Below the pieces are notes generated by a model, which was not told where the DNA came from, searched no databases, and saw only the letters and a list, made by a program, of their open reading frames with translations. A stretch of 64,000 nucleotides of DNA, taken from NCBI RefSeq assembly GCF_031846565.1, contig NZ_JAVRHL010000003.1:930001-994000 (forward strand), given 5' to 3'. Both the position numbers and the translations under genes were made by a program. This DNA is from Tropicimonas_B omnivorans (GTDB lineage: Bacteria; Pseudomonadota; Alphaproteobacteria; Rhodobacterales; Rhodobacteraceae). Positions within the stretch are counted from its first letter, which is position 1. Each line of letters opens with the position of its first letter. Of this stretch, positions 34,748 to 43,473 are shown one piece after another.

Positions 34748-35609
34748 ATGACGCAGACCGGAGCCTGGCGCATTCCCGCGAGTTATCGCTATGCACTCGA
34801 TCTCGACGATGCGGATTTTGCGTGGGAATTCCTGCGCCGGAACCCGGAGTTCCACGAAGACGTCGATCAGGCGAACGGCCGCGGTCAAATTGCCGTAGAT
34901 GACAGTTCCGCGCCCGATCCTCCGCGACGGACCCACCGCAAACCACCGGAGAGCCCCCACCGCGCCGACGCCATCGCGCGGTGGGGGCTCTGGTTTCGCG
35001 CCGGACCGGCATCTGCGCGCGGACGAGGCCACGCCCCTCTGGCGGCCTGATCATATTATCGATTGCGTCTGCCTTGTGCCCGAACGGCGGCATGCGGGCG
35101 ACCTGTCCGCATTTGCCTTCGACCTCGGGACTTGGCCCGGCCGAGCGGAGATCTTCTTCGCCGGGGACGGTCTTCACATCCTTGCCAATATTGGCTCCGC
35201 GCGACCGGCCCGGCTTTGGCTGCCGCAGCGAACGACCCTGCCGAAACCCGAAACGCGTTTCGGCATCTACATCCAGCCCGACGCCTACGCCCGGGAGCGC
35301 GCGGAGGTCGCGCTCCGGTTCTGGCGGGCGATGGCCAATCCCGCCGCCGCCCGGTCGCCTCCCGACGTTTCCTGGCCGCAACGCAATCACACCCGGCTGG
35401 CCGCGATGCTCTATGCCAGCGACCTCCGCGCGGCCGGGCTCGGGCAGCGGGCGACCGCGGAACGGGTGCTCGGCGCATCGCCGGGTCCGGACTGGGCGTC
35501 GAGCCACGAGCGCAGCGCGCTCCGCCGTCTGCTGCGCGACGGGACACGCTATATTGCCCGGGACTACCGCGACCTCCTGCGCCCGCCGAAACGTCAAGGT
35601 CGCTCCTGA
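34748..35609 (+). pseudogene. DUF6499-DUF2285 transcriptional regulator, apparently frameshifted
   Basis: Two overlapping frames carry the two halves of one known ICE protein. The first (34748-35050) gives the DUF6499 part, RIPASYRYALDLDDADFAWEFLRRNPEF, up to RWGLWFRAGP. The second, shifted by one base, continues as HLRADEATPLWRPD to the C-terminal DUF2285 block ALRRLLRDGTRYIARDYRDLL (stop at 35609). The switch must fall near 34990-35015. The cause could be a real one-base insertion, a sequencing error or, less likely, programmed frameshifting. If real, the linked protein is lost. Confidence 0.6.
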
Positions 35610-35715
35610 CCCCCTTCAACTCCGACCCTGAGCACGCCGTCTTCCGTCTCCGATGGTGCGCCTCGATGCGCTGCGGATGTCCCGCAGGCGCCGAGAGCCC
35701 TCAGGAGACACCCCC

Positions 35716-36003
35716 ATGCCCGATCCCCTCGCCGGATTGCCGCCCCGCTATCTCAGAACGACCGAGGCCGCGCGCTTCCTCAGCCTTTCGGGCCGCACGC
35801 TCGAGAAGCACCGGACCTACGGGACCGGCCCGGCCTACCGGAAGATCGGCGGCCGCGTGGTCTATTCGGTCGAGGATCTGCAGGCCTGGGCCGACCGCGG
35901 ACAAAAACGTTCGACGTCGGATGTCTGCGCCGACGAGGTACTGCCGGCGAAGCGCCACCCGGCACGGCTTGCGGCCTATGCCGGCGCGCCGCGTAGGGGC
36001 TGA
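35716..36003 (+). CDS. MerR/excisionase-type HTH protein
   Basis: A 95-residue protein: PPRYLRTTEAARFLSLSGRTLEKHRTYGTGPAYRKIGGRVVYSVEDLQAWADRG, a winged-helix DNA-binding domain as in plasmid/ICE 'helix-turn-helix domain' proteins upstream of repA. ATG 35716 follows AGGAGA. It sits 8 bp before repA and probably regulates or assists it. Confidence 0.87.
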   Translation: MPDPLAGLPPRYLRTTEAARFLSLSGRTLEKHRTYGTGPAYRKIGGRVVYSVEDLQAWADRGQKRSTSDVCADEVLPAKRHPARLAAYAGAPRRG

Positions 36004-36011
36004 GCCGGACG

Positions 36012-37085
36012 ATGTCCTCGCACCGACACGCGTCCAGCGAACGATCGCTCCTCCTGCCCTTCGAGCCTATCCGGCAGGATGGCCCGCCCCGTCGGGACCA
36101 GCGCGACCTGATGGAGCGGCCGTTCTTCTCGCTGTCGAAGAGCCGCCGGGTGACGCCGATCCTCTACCGATCGGGCGGCGTCGAGGTGGAAGTCCACGCC
36201 GTCCCGGAGCACGGCATGGCCTCGATCTGGGATGCCGACATCCTGATCTGGGCCGGCAGCCAGCTGGTCGATGCCGCGAATGCCGGCCTGCCGACCTCGC
36301 GCTACTTCCGCTTCACGCCGTACCAACTGCTAACCTCGGTCGGGCGCGGAACCGGCAAGCAGCAATACGATCTCCTGAAGCGCGCGCTGACGCGGCTGCA
36401 ATCGACCGCCGTCAGCACCACGATCCGGAACGGCCCGCAATGGCGCCGCCATCGCTTCTCCTGGATCAACGAATGGGAGGAGCGGATGCTCGCGTCCGGG
36501 CGCTGCGAGGGCATGGAGTTCGTCCTGCCCGACTGGTTTTACAGGGGCGTCTTCGACCACTCGCTCGTTCTCACGATCGATCCGGCCTACTTCCAGCTCA
36601 GGGGCGGGATCGAGCGCTGGCTCTACCGCGTCGCGCGCAAGCATGCGGGCCGCCAGCCTCGGGGCTGGGCCTTCCAGTTTCGCCATCTCCACGCCAAATC
36701 CGGCAGCCTGGCGCGACCCTCCGACTTCGCCCTCGACCTGCGCCGGATCGTCGCCCGCCAGCCCCTGCCCGGCTACGCGCTCAACATCGAGCGTGATGCC
36801 ACCGGGGCCGAGATGCTCCGCTTCTGGCCCGCGAGCCCTGTGGATAAGGTCGCCGCGGTGCTGCGAAGTATCGGCAGATCAGGCGCAAACCATATCGGCA
36901 GATCGGGCGCATCCCTATCGGCAGATCAGGCGCACGGATCGCAACCAACCCTTTGGGACCAAACGCGGAATGGCGACCGTAAAGAATCTAAAGGAGAATC
37001 TAACTTCCGGAAGGCCAGCGACGCCCTGTGGAAAACCAGCCCCGATCGCGGCCATCCGCCGACCGCAAGGGGGCGCAAGGAATGA
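36012..37085 (+). CDS. repA: Replication initiator protein A (RepA)
   Basis: A 357-residue plasmid-type replication initiator: LLLPFEPIRQDGPPRRDQRDLMERPFFSLSKSRR at the start, then SIWDADILIWAGSQLVDA, FTPYQLLTSVGRGTGKQQYDLLKRALTRLQSTAV and EWEERMLASGRCEGMEFVLPDW, the usual RepA blocks of alphaproteobacterial ICEs. Three 19-bp iteron-like repeats lie within its 3' coding part. It overlaps the DUF2840 gene by four bases. It implies that the element can replicate autonomously when excised. Confidence 0.92.
   Translation: MSSHRHASSERSLLLPFEPIRQDGPPRRDQRDLMERPFFSLSKSRRVTPILYRSGGVEVEVHAVPEHGMASIWDADILIWAGSQLVDAANAGLPTSRYFRFTPYQLLTSVGRGTGKQQYDLLKRALTRLQSTAVSTTIRNGPQWRRHRFSWINEWEERMLASGRCEGMEFVLPDWFYRGVFDHSLVLTIDPAYFQLRGGIERWLYRVARKHAGRQPRGWAFQFRHLHAKSGSLARPSDFALDLRRIVARQPLPGYALNIERDATGAEMLRFWPASPVDKVAAVLRSIGRSGANHIGRSGASLSADQAHGSQPTLWDQTRNGDRKESKGESNFRKASDALWKTSPDRGHPPTARGRKE
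36869..36934. repeat. Three iteron-like direct repeats (candidate oriV)
   Basis: TATCGGCAGATCRGGCGCA (19 bp) occurs at 36869-36887, 36893-36911 and 36916-36934; only one position varies. Start-to-start spacing is 24 and 23 bp, close to two helical turns, placing the copies on one DNA face. They lie inside the 3' end of repA, encoding a repeated IGRSGA peptide in that frame. This is the typical appearance of RepA-binding iterons. Confidence 0.75.
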
Positions 37086-37561
37086 GCGTGCCGGGGAGTG
37101 CAGGCCTCACGGAAGTCACCCTGATCTGGGACGAAGGGCGCATCGAGCAGTGGATCCGCTTCGGTCGAATCGCGCGCGAACGGATCGTCGATCGGCATTG
37201 GCGGATCGTCGGGTTCGTGGATGGAAGCGTCTTCGCCTACGTCCGCTGGCAGGCCAACGCCTACGGGACAGTGCTCTCCCGGATCGACATCCTGCGCGCA
37301 GGCGGCGAGCGCGCAGAGCGCGTCGCGATTCCCGGCGTGACACCGGGCGCGCAATGCCTGCTGCGCCTCTCCGGCTGGCCGAAGGTCGAGGCGGCGCTGG
37401 AGACCATCGATCGGATCGAAGCGCTCGGCATCGCGCCGGAGCGCGTCTGCCCGGAACACTGGCGGCATGTCCACAACCGTCTGAGCCTCGGCCGAGCCGC
37501 CGAGCCCTACACGCTCGATCGGCATCGCGCCTGGCTGCTGCGCCAATCGGTGACGCCATGA
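37082..37561 (+). CDS. DUF2840 domain-containing protein
   Basis: A 159-residue protein: TEVTLIWDEGRIEQWIRFGR, then ANAYGTVLSRIDILRAGG, GARCLLRLSGW-like GAQCLLRLSGWPKV and CPEHWRHVHNRLSLG, the DUF2840 pattern always seen between repA and the TraF-like peptidase in this ICE type. It starts inside the repA stop (ATGA) and overlaps the next gene by four bases. No catalytic motif recognised. Confidence 0.9.
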   Translation: MSVPGSAGLTEVTLIWDEGRIEQWIRFGRIARERIVDRHWRIVGFVDGSVFAYVRWQANAYGTVLSRIDILRAGGERAERVAIPGVTPGAQCLLRLSGWPKVEAALETIDRIEALGIAPERVCPEHWRHVHNRLSLGRAAEPYTLDRHRAWLLRQSVTP

Positions 37562-38064
37562 GAATTGTCGCCATGCTCTCCGCCACCCTGTGCGCCGGTA
37601 CGCTGTCGACCGTCGCAATCGACGTCGCTCCCCGAGTGATCTGGAACGCGAGCGCCAGCGTCCCCGTCGGTCTCTACGCCGTTCTCCCGACATCGTCGCC
37701 GCAGCTCGGGGATCTCGTCCTCGTCGAACCGCCGGAGGATTTGGCTCGCTATCTGGATCGGCGCGGGTATCTTCCGCGCGGCCTGCCGATGCTGAAGCGC
37801 GTCGCCGCGCTGCCCGGCCAGACGATCTGCCGAAATGGTGCGATCGTCCGGCTCGACGGGAAGGCGGTTGCTGCAGCCCGCGCCGAAGACAGTCGTGGAC
37901 GCTCGTTGCCGAGCTGGTCCGGCTGCCATCGACTCCGGCAAGGTCAGGTCTTCCTGCTGAACGTGGACACGCCGGACTCGCTTGACGGGCGGTATTTCGG
38001 TCCGCTGCCGGTGTCGGCGCTTCGCGGTCGGGCCGTTCCGATCCGGACCCGGGCGACGCCATGA
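37558..38064 (+). CDS. TraF-like S26 family signal peptidase
   Basis: A 168-residue membrane-anchored serine peptidase. The N-terminal segment MRIVAMLSATLCAGTLSTVA is the anchor, SASVPVGLYAV holds the catalytic Ser, and MLKRVAALPGQTI holds the general-base Lys; the GDLVL and DSLDGRYFGPLP blocks follow. In IncP-like systems TraF cyclises the TrbC pilin, so its presence without trbC in the window is notable. Both ends overlap neighbouring genes by four bases. Confidence 0.9.
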   Translation: MRIVAMLSATLCAGTLSTVAIDVAPRVIWNASASVPVGLYAVLPTSSPQLGDLVLVEPPEDLARYLDRRGYLPRGLPMLKRVAALPGQTICRNGAIVRLDGKAVAAARAEDSRGRSLPSWSGCHRLRQGQVFLLNVDTPDSLDGRYFGPLPVSALRGRAVPIRTRATP

Positions 38065-38861
38065 TGCAGCGTAACTCGTCCGCACAATCCAGCCGCACAA
38101 AGCCCTGCCCTGCTGCAAGTCCGCGCCGCACGTCGACTGCGTTGGCGATGGTGCTGAGTCTGTGTGTCGTCGTTCTGATGGTCCTTCCGGTCAAGCCATC
38201 GACCGCTCAGACTGTATCTCCCGCAGCCGAGGATCGCACCGCTCGGGCCATTCATATCGCCGACGCGTCGCAGCGCTTCGGCATCCCGGAGATCTGGATC
38301 AGGGCCGTGATGCATCGCGAAAGCGGTGGCGACCCGCGCGCCGTGTCGCCGAAGGGTGCGATCGGCCTGATGCAGATCATGTCCGGCACCTGGGCGGAGC
38401 TTCAGGCGCGCTACCGCCTTGGGCCCGATCCGTTCGACGAGCGCGACAACATCCTCGCCGGCACCGCCTATCTGCGCGAGATGCACGATCGCTTCGGCAC
38501 CGTCGTGAGGATGCTCGCCGCCTACAATGCCGGTCCGGCGCGCGTCGACGACTTGCTGCAGATTGGTCGCCCCCTGCCCCGCGAGACCCGCGCCTATATT
38601 GCCGCCATACTTCCATCGATGAGCGGCGACGCTGCCGCGATTGTACCGCCGGACAGCCCGTCGGATTTCCGCGACGCGCCAATTTTCGTGCAGCGCGGGA
38701 GCCCGCCGGGTGCGGACCGTCCACGATCCATCAAAGAAGGTTCGTATAGCCGCGAAGCCCGATCCGTCGCAGAAGATCCTGCGCCGTTCGGCCCCGACGA
38801 AGGGGTAGCAGAGGGCTCCGACAGCCTCTTCGTCCGCCGCGGTGCGGAGGATCGGCGATGA
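38061..38861 (+). CDS. Lytic transglycosylase (VirB1/SLT-type)
   Basis: A 266-residue protein with an N-terminal membrane/signal segment (ALAMVLSLCVVVLMVLPV, residues ~27-45) and a goose-type SLT domain: PEIWIRAVMHRESGGDPRAVSPKGAIGLMQIM (catalytic Glu in HRESGG), then AGTAYLREMHDRFG and LAAYNAGPARV. It makes local gaps in peptidoglycan for the transfer channel. The polar C-terminal tail of ~80 residues is unassigned. The start overlaps the TraF-like stop. Confidence 0.92.
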   Translation: MMQRNSSAQSSRTKPCPAASPRRTSTALAMVLSLCVVVLMVLPVKPSTAQTVSPAAEDRTARAIHIADASQRFGIPEIWIRAVMHRESGGDPRAVSPKGAIGLMQIMSGTWAELQARYRLGPDPFDERDNILAGTAYLREMHDRFGTVVRMLAAYNAGPARVDDLLQIGRPLPRETRAYIAAILPSMSGDAAAIVPPDSPSDFRDAPIFVQRGSPPGADRPRSIKEGSYSREARSVAEDPAPFGPDEGVAEGSDSLFVRRGAEDRR

Positions 38862-39107
38862 GGCATGCTTTTGCCCCCGAGCGTGCTGCCGCGTCCACAA
38901 TCGTGCGCTGTTCGGCGTTCGGGCGGGAACCCGGAGACGGAAGAGCTGGATGGCAAGATAAAAGCCGCGAGGTGCGCGGGTGTGGGTCGGCCGCTGACGC
39001 GTTGATTTCACGAGGTATAGCGCGAGGTGCGAATTTCAGCCGCACCTTCAGCCAACCCGTAACGCTCTCGGATTGCACCCATTTCTGCACATCGCGAGGA
39101 TTTCCCC
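38862..39107. other. Putative oriT region upstream of the relaxase
   Basis: A 246-bp interval between the transglycosylase and the relaxase gene. The 10-mer GCGAGGTGCG occurs at 38968-38977 and 39023-39032. The second copy forms a 7-bp inverted repeat, AGGTGCG (39026-39032) with CGCACCT (39042-39048). Relaxase genes commonly sit beside their origin of transfer, and such small dyads flank nic sites. No nic sequence can be named. Confidence 0.4.
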
Positions 39108-40841
39108 ATGGCTCACGAGGACGAGTTCAGCATTCGACCCGGCCGCATTCGCCAGGGCCGGTCGACGCGGACCAAGCCGTTCGTGGCACAGGCGCTGAAG
39201 GCCGCCAACCGGGCGGGTGGGGTCAAGCGCGGCGAACGCGCGCGATCAGGATCCAAGAGCAGTTTCGGGCGCGGGAGTTCCGCCAGCTTGCGCGCCGGCA
39301 TCGGGCTCGGACCGCATGCCCGCCGCGTGGCCGTGAAAGCCAGGGTGGTGCGCCATAATCGGCGCTCGGCGCCGCTTTCCACCCATCTCGCCTATCTCAG
39401 GCGCGACGGCGTGACCCGCGACGGCGAACCCGGCCGGATGTTCGATGCGTACGAGGTCGATGTCGATGCCGGGGCATTCGCCGGACGTTGCGAGGACGAT
39501 CGTCACCATTTCCGTTTCATCGTGTCACCCGAAGACGCGGCCGAGCTCTCGGACCTGCAAAGCTTCACGAGAGACCTGATGGCGACGGCCGAGAAGGATC
39601 TGGGCACCGAGCTCGACTGGATCGCCGTCGATCATTGGAACACCACGCATCCGCATATCCATGTCCTCGTCCGCGGGCGGACCGATACCGGCGAGGATCT
39701 CGTCATCGCACGGGACTATATCGGCAGCGGGCTGCGCGGCCGGGCGTCCGAACGCGCGACCCTCGAGCTCGGACCGCGAAGCGATCTGGAAATTCGATCC
39801 GGGTTGGAGCGCGAAGTCCAGGCGGACCGATGGACCGGCCTCGACAGGACGCTTCAACGCGATGCCGTCGACGGCGTCGTCGATCTCCGCCCCCGGTTCG
39901 GCGAGAGACAGGACGAGACCGCGCCGCTGCGAATCGGCCGCGTCCGCCATCTCGAACGCCTCGGACTCGCCGATCCGATCGAGAGCGGGCGATGGCGTCT
40001 GGCCGACGATGCCGAACAGGGATTGCGCCAGATGCAACGCCGCGGCGACATCATCGCGCGGCTGCACGACGCGCTCGGTGCCGAGGCCGCGACGCGCGGC
40101 ACGGCCGGGCTGGTGCCGGACGGGCCGCCGGAGAGTGGATCGATCCTCGGGCGGATGGCCGCACGCGGGCTCGACGATGAGTTGACCGGCTCGGCCTTCG
40201 TCGTGATCGACGGTGTCGACGGACGGACGCACCATGTCGCCCTCGCCGATCTCGACGCGGCCTCCGACGCGCCGATTGGCGGCATCGTCGAGGCGCGCTG
40301 GACGCAGCCGGCACGTGGGACGTCGCGGCTGGTGGTTTCCGTTCGGTCAGATTTCGACCTGCAGCGTCAAACAATTGCGAACGGGGCGACCTGGCTCGAC
40401 CGGCAATTGGCCGGAACGGCGCCGGCCGCGCTGTCCGGAACAGGGTTCGGCCGGGAGGTTCGGGATGCCCTTTCCGCTCGAGCCGACCATCTCGTCGGCG
40501 AGGGGCTGGCGATGCGGAGCGGGGACCGGCTCCGCCTCTCCCGCGATCTGATCGCGACCCTCCGGCAGAGGGATCTCGCTGCCGCTTGGGAACGGATCGG
40601 CAGGGAGACGGGACTGCCGCCCCTTGCCGCGGAAGAAGGCGCGCATGTCTCCGGTCTCCTGACGCGCCGCGTGACGCTCGCCTCGGGACGCTTCGCGATG
40701 ATCGACAACGGGCTGGGGTTCCAGCTTGTGCCGTGGGCGCAGCCGCTGGAACGCCGGATCGGGCAGCAGGTGTCCGGGACGGTCACGGCGGCTGGCGGAA
40801 TCGATTGGACCCCGGGTCGCCAGAGGGGGCCGTCGGTCTGA
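39108..40841 (+). CDS. DUF3363 (RlxS-type) relaxase
   Basis: A 577-residue conjugative relaxase of the RlxS/DUF3363 family, which nicks oriT and pilots the strand. The basic Ser/Arg-rich N-terminus (residues 1-85) leads to STHLAYLRRDGVTRDGEPG, then DRHHFRFIVSPEDA and AVDHWNTTHPHIHVLVRG, the three-His metal motif (HxH). The rest covers the DUF3363 region (GIVEARW-like GGIVEARWTQPARG). The length is somewhat below typical ~650 residues. ATG 39108 is taken (MAHEDEFSIRPGR). Confidence 0.92.
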   Translation: MAHEDEFSIRPGRIRQGRSTRTKPFVAQALKAANRAGGVKRGERARSGSKSSFGRGSSASLRAGIGLGPHARRVAVKARVVRHNRRSAPLSTHLAYLRRDGVTRDGEPGRMFDAYEVDVDAGAFAGRCEDDRHHFRFIVSPEDAAELSDLQSFTRDLMATAEKDLGTELDWIAVDHWNTTHPHIHVLVRGRTDTGEDLVIARDYIGSGLRGRASERATLELGPRSDLEIRSGLEREVQADRWTGLDRTLQRDAVDGVVDLRPRFGERQDETAPLRIGRVRHLERLGLADPIESGRWRLADDAEQGLRQMQRRGDIIARLHDALGAEAATRGTAGLVPDGPPESGSILGRMAARGLDDELTGSAFVVIDGVDGRTHHVALADLDAASDAPIGGIVEARWTQPARGTSRLVVSVRSDFDLQRQTIANGATWLDRQLAGTAPAALSGTGFGREVRDALSARADHLVGEGLAMRSGDRLRLSRDLIATLRQRDLAAAWERIGRETGLPPLAAEEGAHVSGLLTRRVTLASGRFAMIDNGLGFQLVPWAQPLERRIGQQVSGTVTAAGGIDWTPGRQRGPSV

Positions 40842-40956
40842 CCAAGCCGCAAGTCGGTCCTCTCGCACCATCCGTTTTCTACGCCGTGCTACCCGGCACT
40901 TCGAGGTCTGTACCTTCATCCTTGTTTCCGCCCGCTGCTCGCGTCTGCTCCCGCGC

Positions 40957-42972
40957 ATGCACGCGACCAAGATCCTCTGGGGCCAGATCCTCGCAGCCTG
41001 CCTGACCGCGTTCCTGTTCGTCTGGGCCGCGACGCAGTGGACGGCGTGGCGTCTCGGGTTCCAGGCGCAGCTCGGCGCGCCGTGGTTCGAACTGGGCGAC
41101 TGGCCAGTCTATCCGCCGCCCTCTTTCTTCCTCTGGTGGTACTGGTACGACGCCTATGCCCCGCGCGTCTTCGTCGAAGGCGCAATCATCGCCGGCACCG
41201 GCGGTTTCGCGACAGTGGCCGTCGCCATCACCATGAGCGTCTGGCGCGCCCGCGAGGACAAGGATGTGGCGACCTATGGCTCGGCCCGCTGGGCGACAAT
41301 GTCGGATGTTCGCGCCGCCGATCTGCTGACGCCCGACGGGGCCGTCTTGGGACGCTGGGAGCGCGATTATCTCCGCCATAACGGACCGGAGCATGTGCTC
41401 TGCTTCGCCCCGACCCGATCGGGCAAGGGCGTTGGGCTCGTCGTCCCGACCCTGCTGACCTGGCCCGGCTCGGCCATCGTCCACGACATCAAGGGCGAGA
41501 ACTGGACGCTGACGGCCGGGTGGCGCGCGCGGTTCGGGCGCGTCCTTCTGTTCGATCCGACGAACCCGGCAAGCGCGGCCTACAACCCGCTACTCGAGGT
41601 GCGGCGCGGCGACAGCGAGGTCCGCGACGTGCAGAACATCGCCGACATCCTCGTCGATCCCGAAGGCTCGATCGAGCGGCGCAACCATTGGGAGAAGACC
41701 AGCCACGCGCTGCTCGTCGGGGCGATCCTTCACGTGCTCTATGCGCGCGCCGACAAGACCCTCGCGGGCGTCGCGACCTTCCTGTCCGACCCGGCCCATC
41801 CGATCGAGGCGACGCTGCGGAGCATGCTTTCGACGCCGCATCTGGGCGACCGGCCGCACCCGGTCGTGGCCAGCGCAGCCCGCGAGCTCCTCAACAAATC
41901 CGACAACGAACGCTCCGGCGTGCTCTCCACCGCCATGTCGTTTCTCGGGCTCTACCGCGACCCGGTCGTGGCCGAGGTGACCCGCCGATGCGACTGGCGC
42001 ATCGCCGATCTCGTCGAAGGCGATCGCCCGGCGACGCTCTACCTCGTCGTCCCGCCCTCGGACATCGCCCGCACCAAGCCGCTCGTGCGCCTGATCCTGA
42101 ACCAGGTCGGACGGCGGCTGACCGAGGAACTGGAGGCGAAGACCCGCAAGCACCGGCTCCTCTTGATGCTCGACGAGTTCCCGGCCCTCGGGCGGCTCGA
42201 CTTCTTCGAGAGCGCGCTTGCTTTCATGGCCGGCTACGGCCTGAAGAGCTTCCTCATCGCGCAATCGCTCAATCAGATCGAAAAGGCCTACGGGCCGAAC
42301 AATTCGATCCTCGACAATTGCCATGTCCGTGTGGCCTTCGCCACCAACGACGAACGCACCGCAAAGCGCATCTCCGATACGCTCGGCACGGCGACCGAGA
42401 TGCGCGCGATGAAGAACTATGCCGGGCACCGGCTCTCGCCCTGGCTGGGCCATCTCATGGTCTCGCGTCAGGAGACGGCGCGGCCGCTGTTGACCCCGGG
42501 CGAGGTCATGCAGCTGCCATCGACGGACGAGTTGATCCTCGTCTCGGGCGCACCGCCGATCCGGGCGAAGAAGGCGCGCTATTTCGAGGACCGGCAGTTG
42601 CAGCGGCGCATTCTGGCTCCGCCCGATCCTGCGAAATGTGAGCGCGACGGCGTCCCACCGGCCGATGACTGGACCGCGCGCCCGACGATCGCCGCGGTCC
42701 GGGCTCGCCCTGCCGTGCCGGATGACGCGCAGAAGGCCGGAACCAAGGAAGAGGATGGCGGCGTCCGCCGCGCGCCCGACCTGCCGGTAGAGGTCGCGCT
42801 CAGCCCCGAAGACGTCCATGCGCGGGAAGAGTTCGACTTCGACGAGACGGCGTCCGGCGACGATGCCGATGAGGATGCGGTCCGCGCGAAGGCCCTGCGG
42901 CGCGAGCGCCAGCGCTTCAGCGCCGTGGCAAGGCAAGCGGCACTCGATCCCGGCGACGGCATCGACCTCTAG
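40957..42972 (+). CDS. traG: Type IV coupling protein TraG/VirD4
   Basis: A 671-residue inner-membrane ATPase that links relaxosome to the type IV secretion channel. N-terminal spans occur at about residues 5-25 and 70-95, followed by DVATYGSARWATMSDVRAADL, Walker A APTRSGKGVGLV, and Walker B LLLMLDEFPALGRLD. The C-terminal tail is acidic and disordered. The start is ATG 40957 (MHATKILWGQIL); upstream frame overlaps the relaxase. A CopG-like RHH gene follows after 9 bp. Confidence 0.95.
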   Translation: MHATKILWGQILAACLTAFLFVWAATQWTAWRLGFQAQLGAPWFELGDWPVYPPPSFFLWWYWYDAYAPRVFVEGAIIAGTGGFATVAVAITMSVWRAREDKDVATYGSARWATMSDVRAADLLTPDGAVLGRWERDYLRHNGPEHVLCFAPTRSGKGVGLVVPTLLTWPGSAIVHDIKGENWTLTAGWRARFGRVLLFDPTNPASAAYNPLLEVRRGDSEVRDVQNIADILVDPEGSIERRNHWEKTSHALLVGAILHVLYARADKTLAGVATFLSDPAHPIEATLRSMLSTPHLGDRPHPVVASAARELLNKSDNERSGVLSTAMSFLGLYRDPVVAEVTRRCDWRIADLVEGDRPATLYLVVPPSDIARTKPLVRLILNQVGRRLTEELEAKTRKHRLLLMLDEFPALGRLDFFESALAFMAGYGLKSFLIAQSLNQIEKAYGPNNSILDNCHVRVAFATNDERTAKRISDTLGTATEMRAMKNYAGHRLSPWLGHLMVSRQETARPLLTPGEVMQLPSTDELILVSGAPPIRAKKARYFEDRQLQRRILAPPDPAKCERDGVPPADDWTARPTIAAVRARPAVPDDAQKAGTKEEDGGVRRAPDLPVEVALSPEDVHAREEFDFDETASGDDADEDAVRAKALRRERQRFSAVARQAALDPGDGIDL

Positions 42973-42981
42973 GAAACACCG

Positions 42982-43473
42982 ATGCGCAAGGCCCGCCTCT
43001 CCGTCTATCTCGAGCCCGCCGTCATGGATGCGCTGACGGCCTACGCCGACCGGCGCGACCGGTCCCTCTCCCTCGTCGCGGAAGCCGCCATTGCGTCGTT
43101 CGTCACCCCCGATGCGAGCGAACGGCTCGAAGCGGCGCTTTCCGCGCGGCTCGACCGGCTGAACCGCACGCAGGACCGGCTGGAACGCGACCAGACCATC
43201 GCCCTCGAGACCCTCGCCCTCTTCGTCCGCCATTGGCTGACCGTGATCAAGGCCCATTATGCTCTGGGTCGTTTTAGCGGATCTAGAAAACAGCTGCGCA
43301 AGATGGCGGTGGTCGTAGTTCTGCTTACTACTGGATATCTTTCGATCGGTGCCTTTTCGGGTTTCTCAGCCTTGTTGGGTGTAACTGTATTGCTCTCGAT
43401 ATATGGACTTTTCAATCCTGCTTTCAGCATGCGCCAAACACGCGAGATAGAGGATCGCCGCAATGTATCATAG
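42982..43473 (+). CDS. CopG-like RHH protein fused to foreign membrane segment (chimera)
   Basis: A 163-residue ORF. The first ~90 residues, MRKARLSVYLEPAVMDALTAYADRRDRSLSLVAEAA to LFVRHWLTV, are the RHH protein that follows traG in this ICE type. After residue ~89 (base ~43,250) similarity to the expected tail stops, and base composition turns A+T-rich. The new C-terminus has two hydrophobic helices (MAVVVVLLTTGYLSIGAF and SALLGVTVLLSIYGLF). The likely origin is a recombination junction joining a truncated RHH gene to a truncated membrane-protein gene. It overlaps the next gene by 11 bases. Confidence 0.65.
   Translation: MRKARLSVYLEPAVMDALTAYADRRDRSLSLVAEAAIASFVTPDASERLEAALSARLDRLNRTQDRLERDQTIALETLALFVRHWLTVIKAHYALGRFSGSRKQLRKMAVVVVLLTTGYLSIGAFSGFSALLGVTVLLSIYGLFNPAFSMRQTREIEDRRNVS

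Larger units (their letters stand above)
24718..43250. mobile_element. Integrative, plasmid-like mobilisable element (backbone)
   Basis: The element starts at tRNA-Glu and carries, in order, integrase, excisionase-like HTH, DUF932, ParB, Toprim, DUF2493, DUF736, XRE regulator, DUF2285/DUF6499 proteins, HTH, RepA with iterons, DUF2840, TraF-like peptidase, lytic transglycosylase, DUF3363 relaxase, TraG and a CopG-like RHH gene. This gene order is common to alphaproteobacterial ICEs found in sphingomonads and rhodobacters. Conserved order breaks at about 43,250 inside the RHH gene. The metal-resistance genes to 64,000 may be further cargo of the same element. The far boundary was not found. Confidence 0.8.

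Noticed and set aside
36869..36934. CRISPR-like appearance of three regularly spaced repeats
   Set aside because: The 4-5-bp gaps are far too short for spacers, they lie inside repA, and no cas gene is present; iterons fit better.
38858..39358. 166-codon plus-strand frame overlapping the oriT region and the relaxase start
   Set aside because: It overlaps the relaxase in another frame and looks like low-complexity translation; the interval is better read as non-coding.
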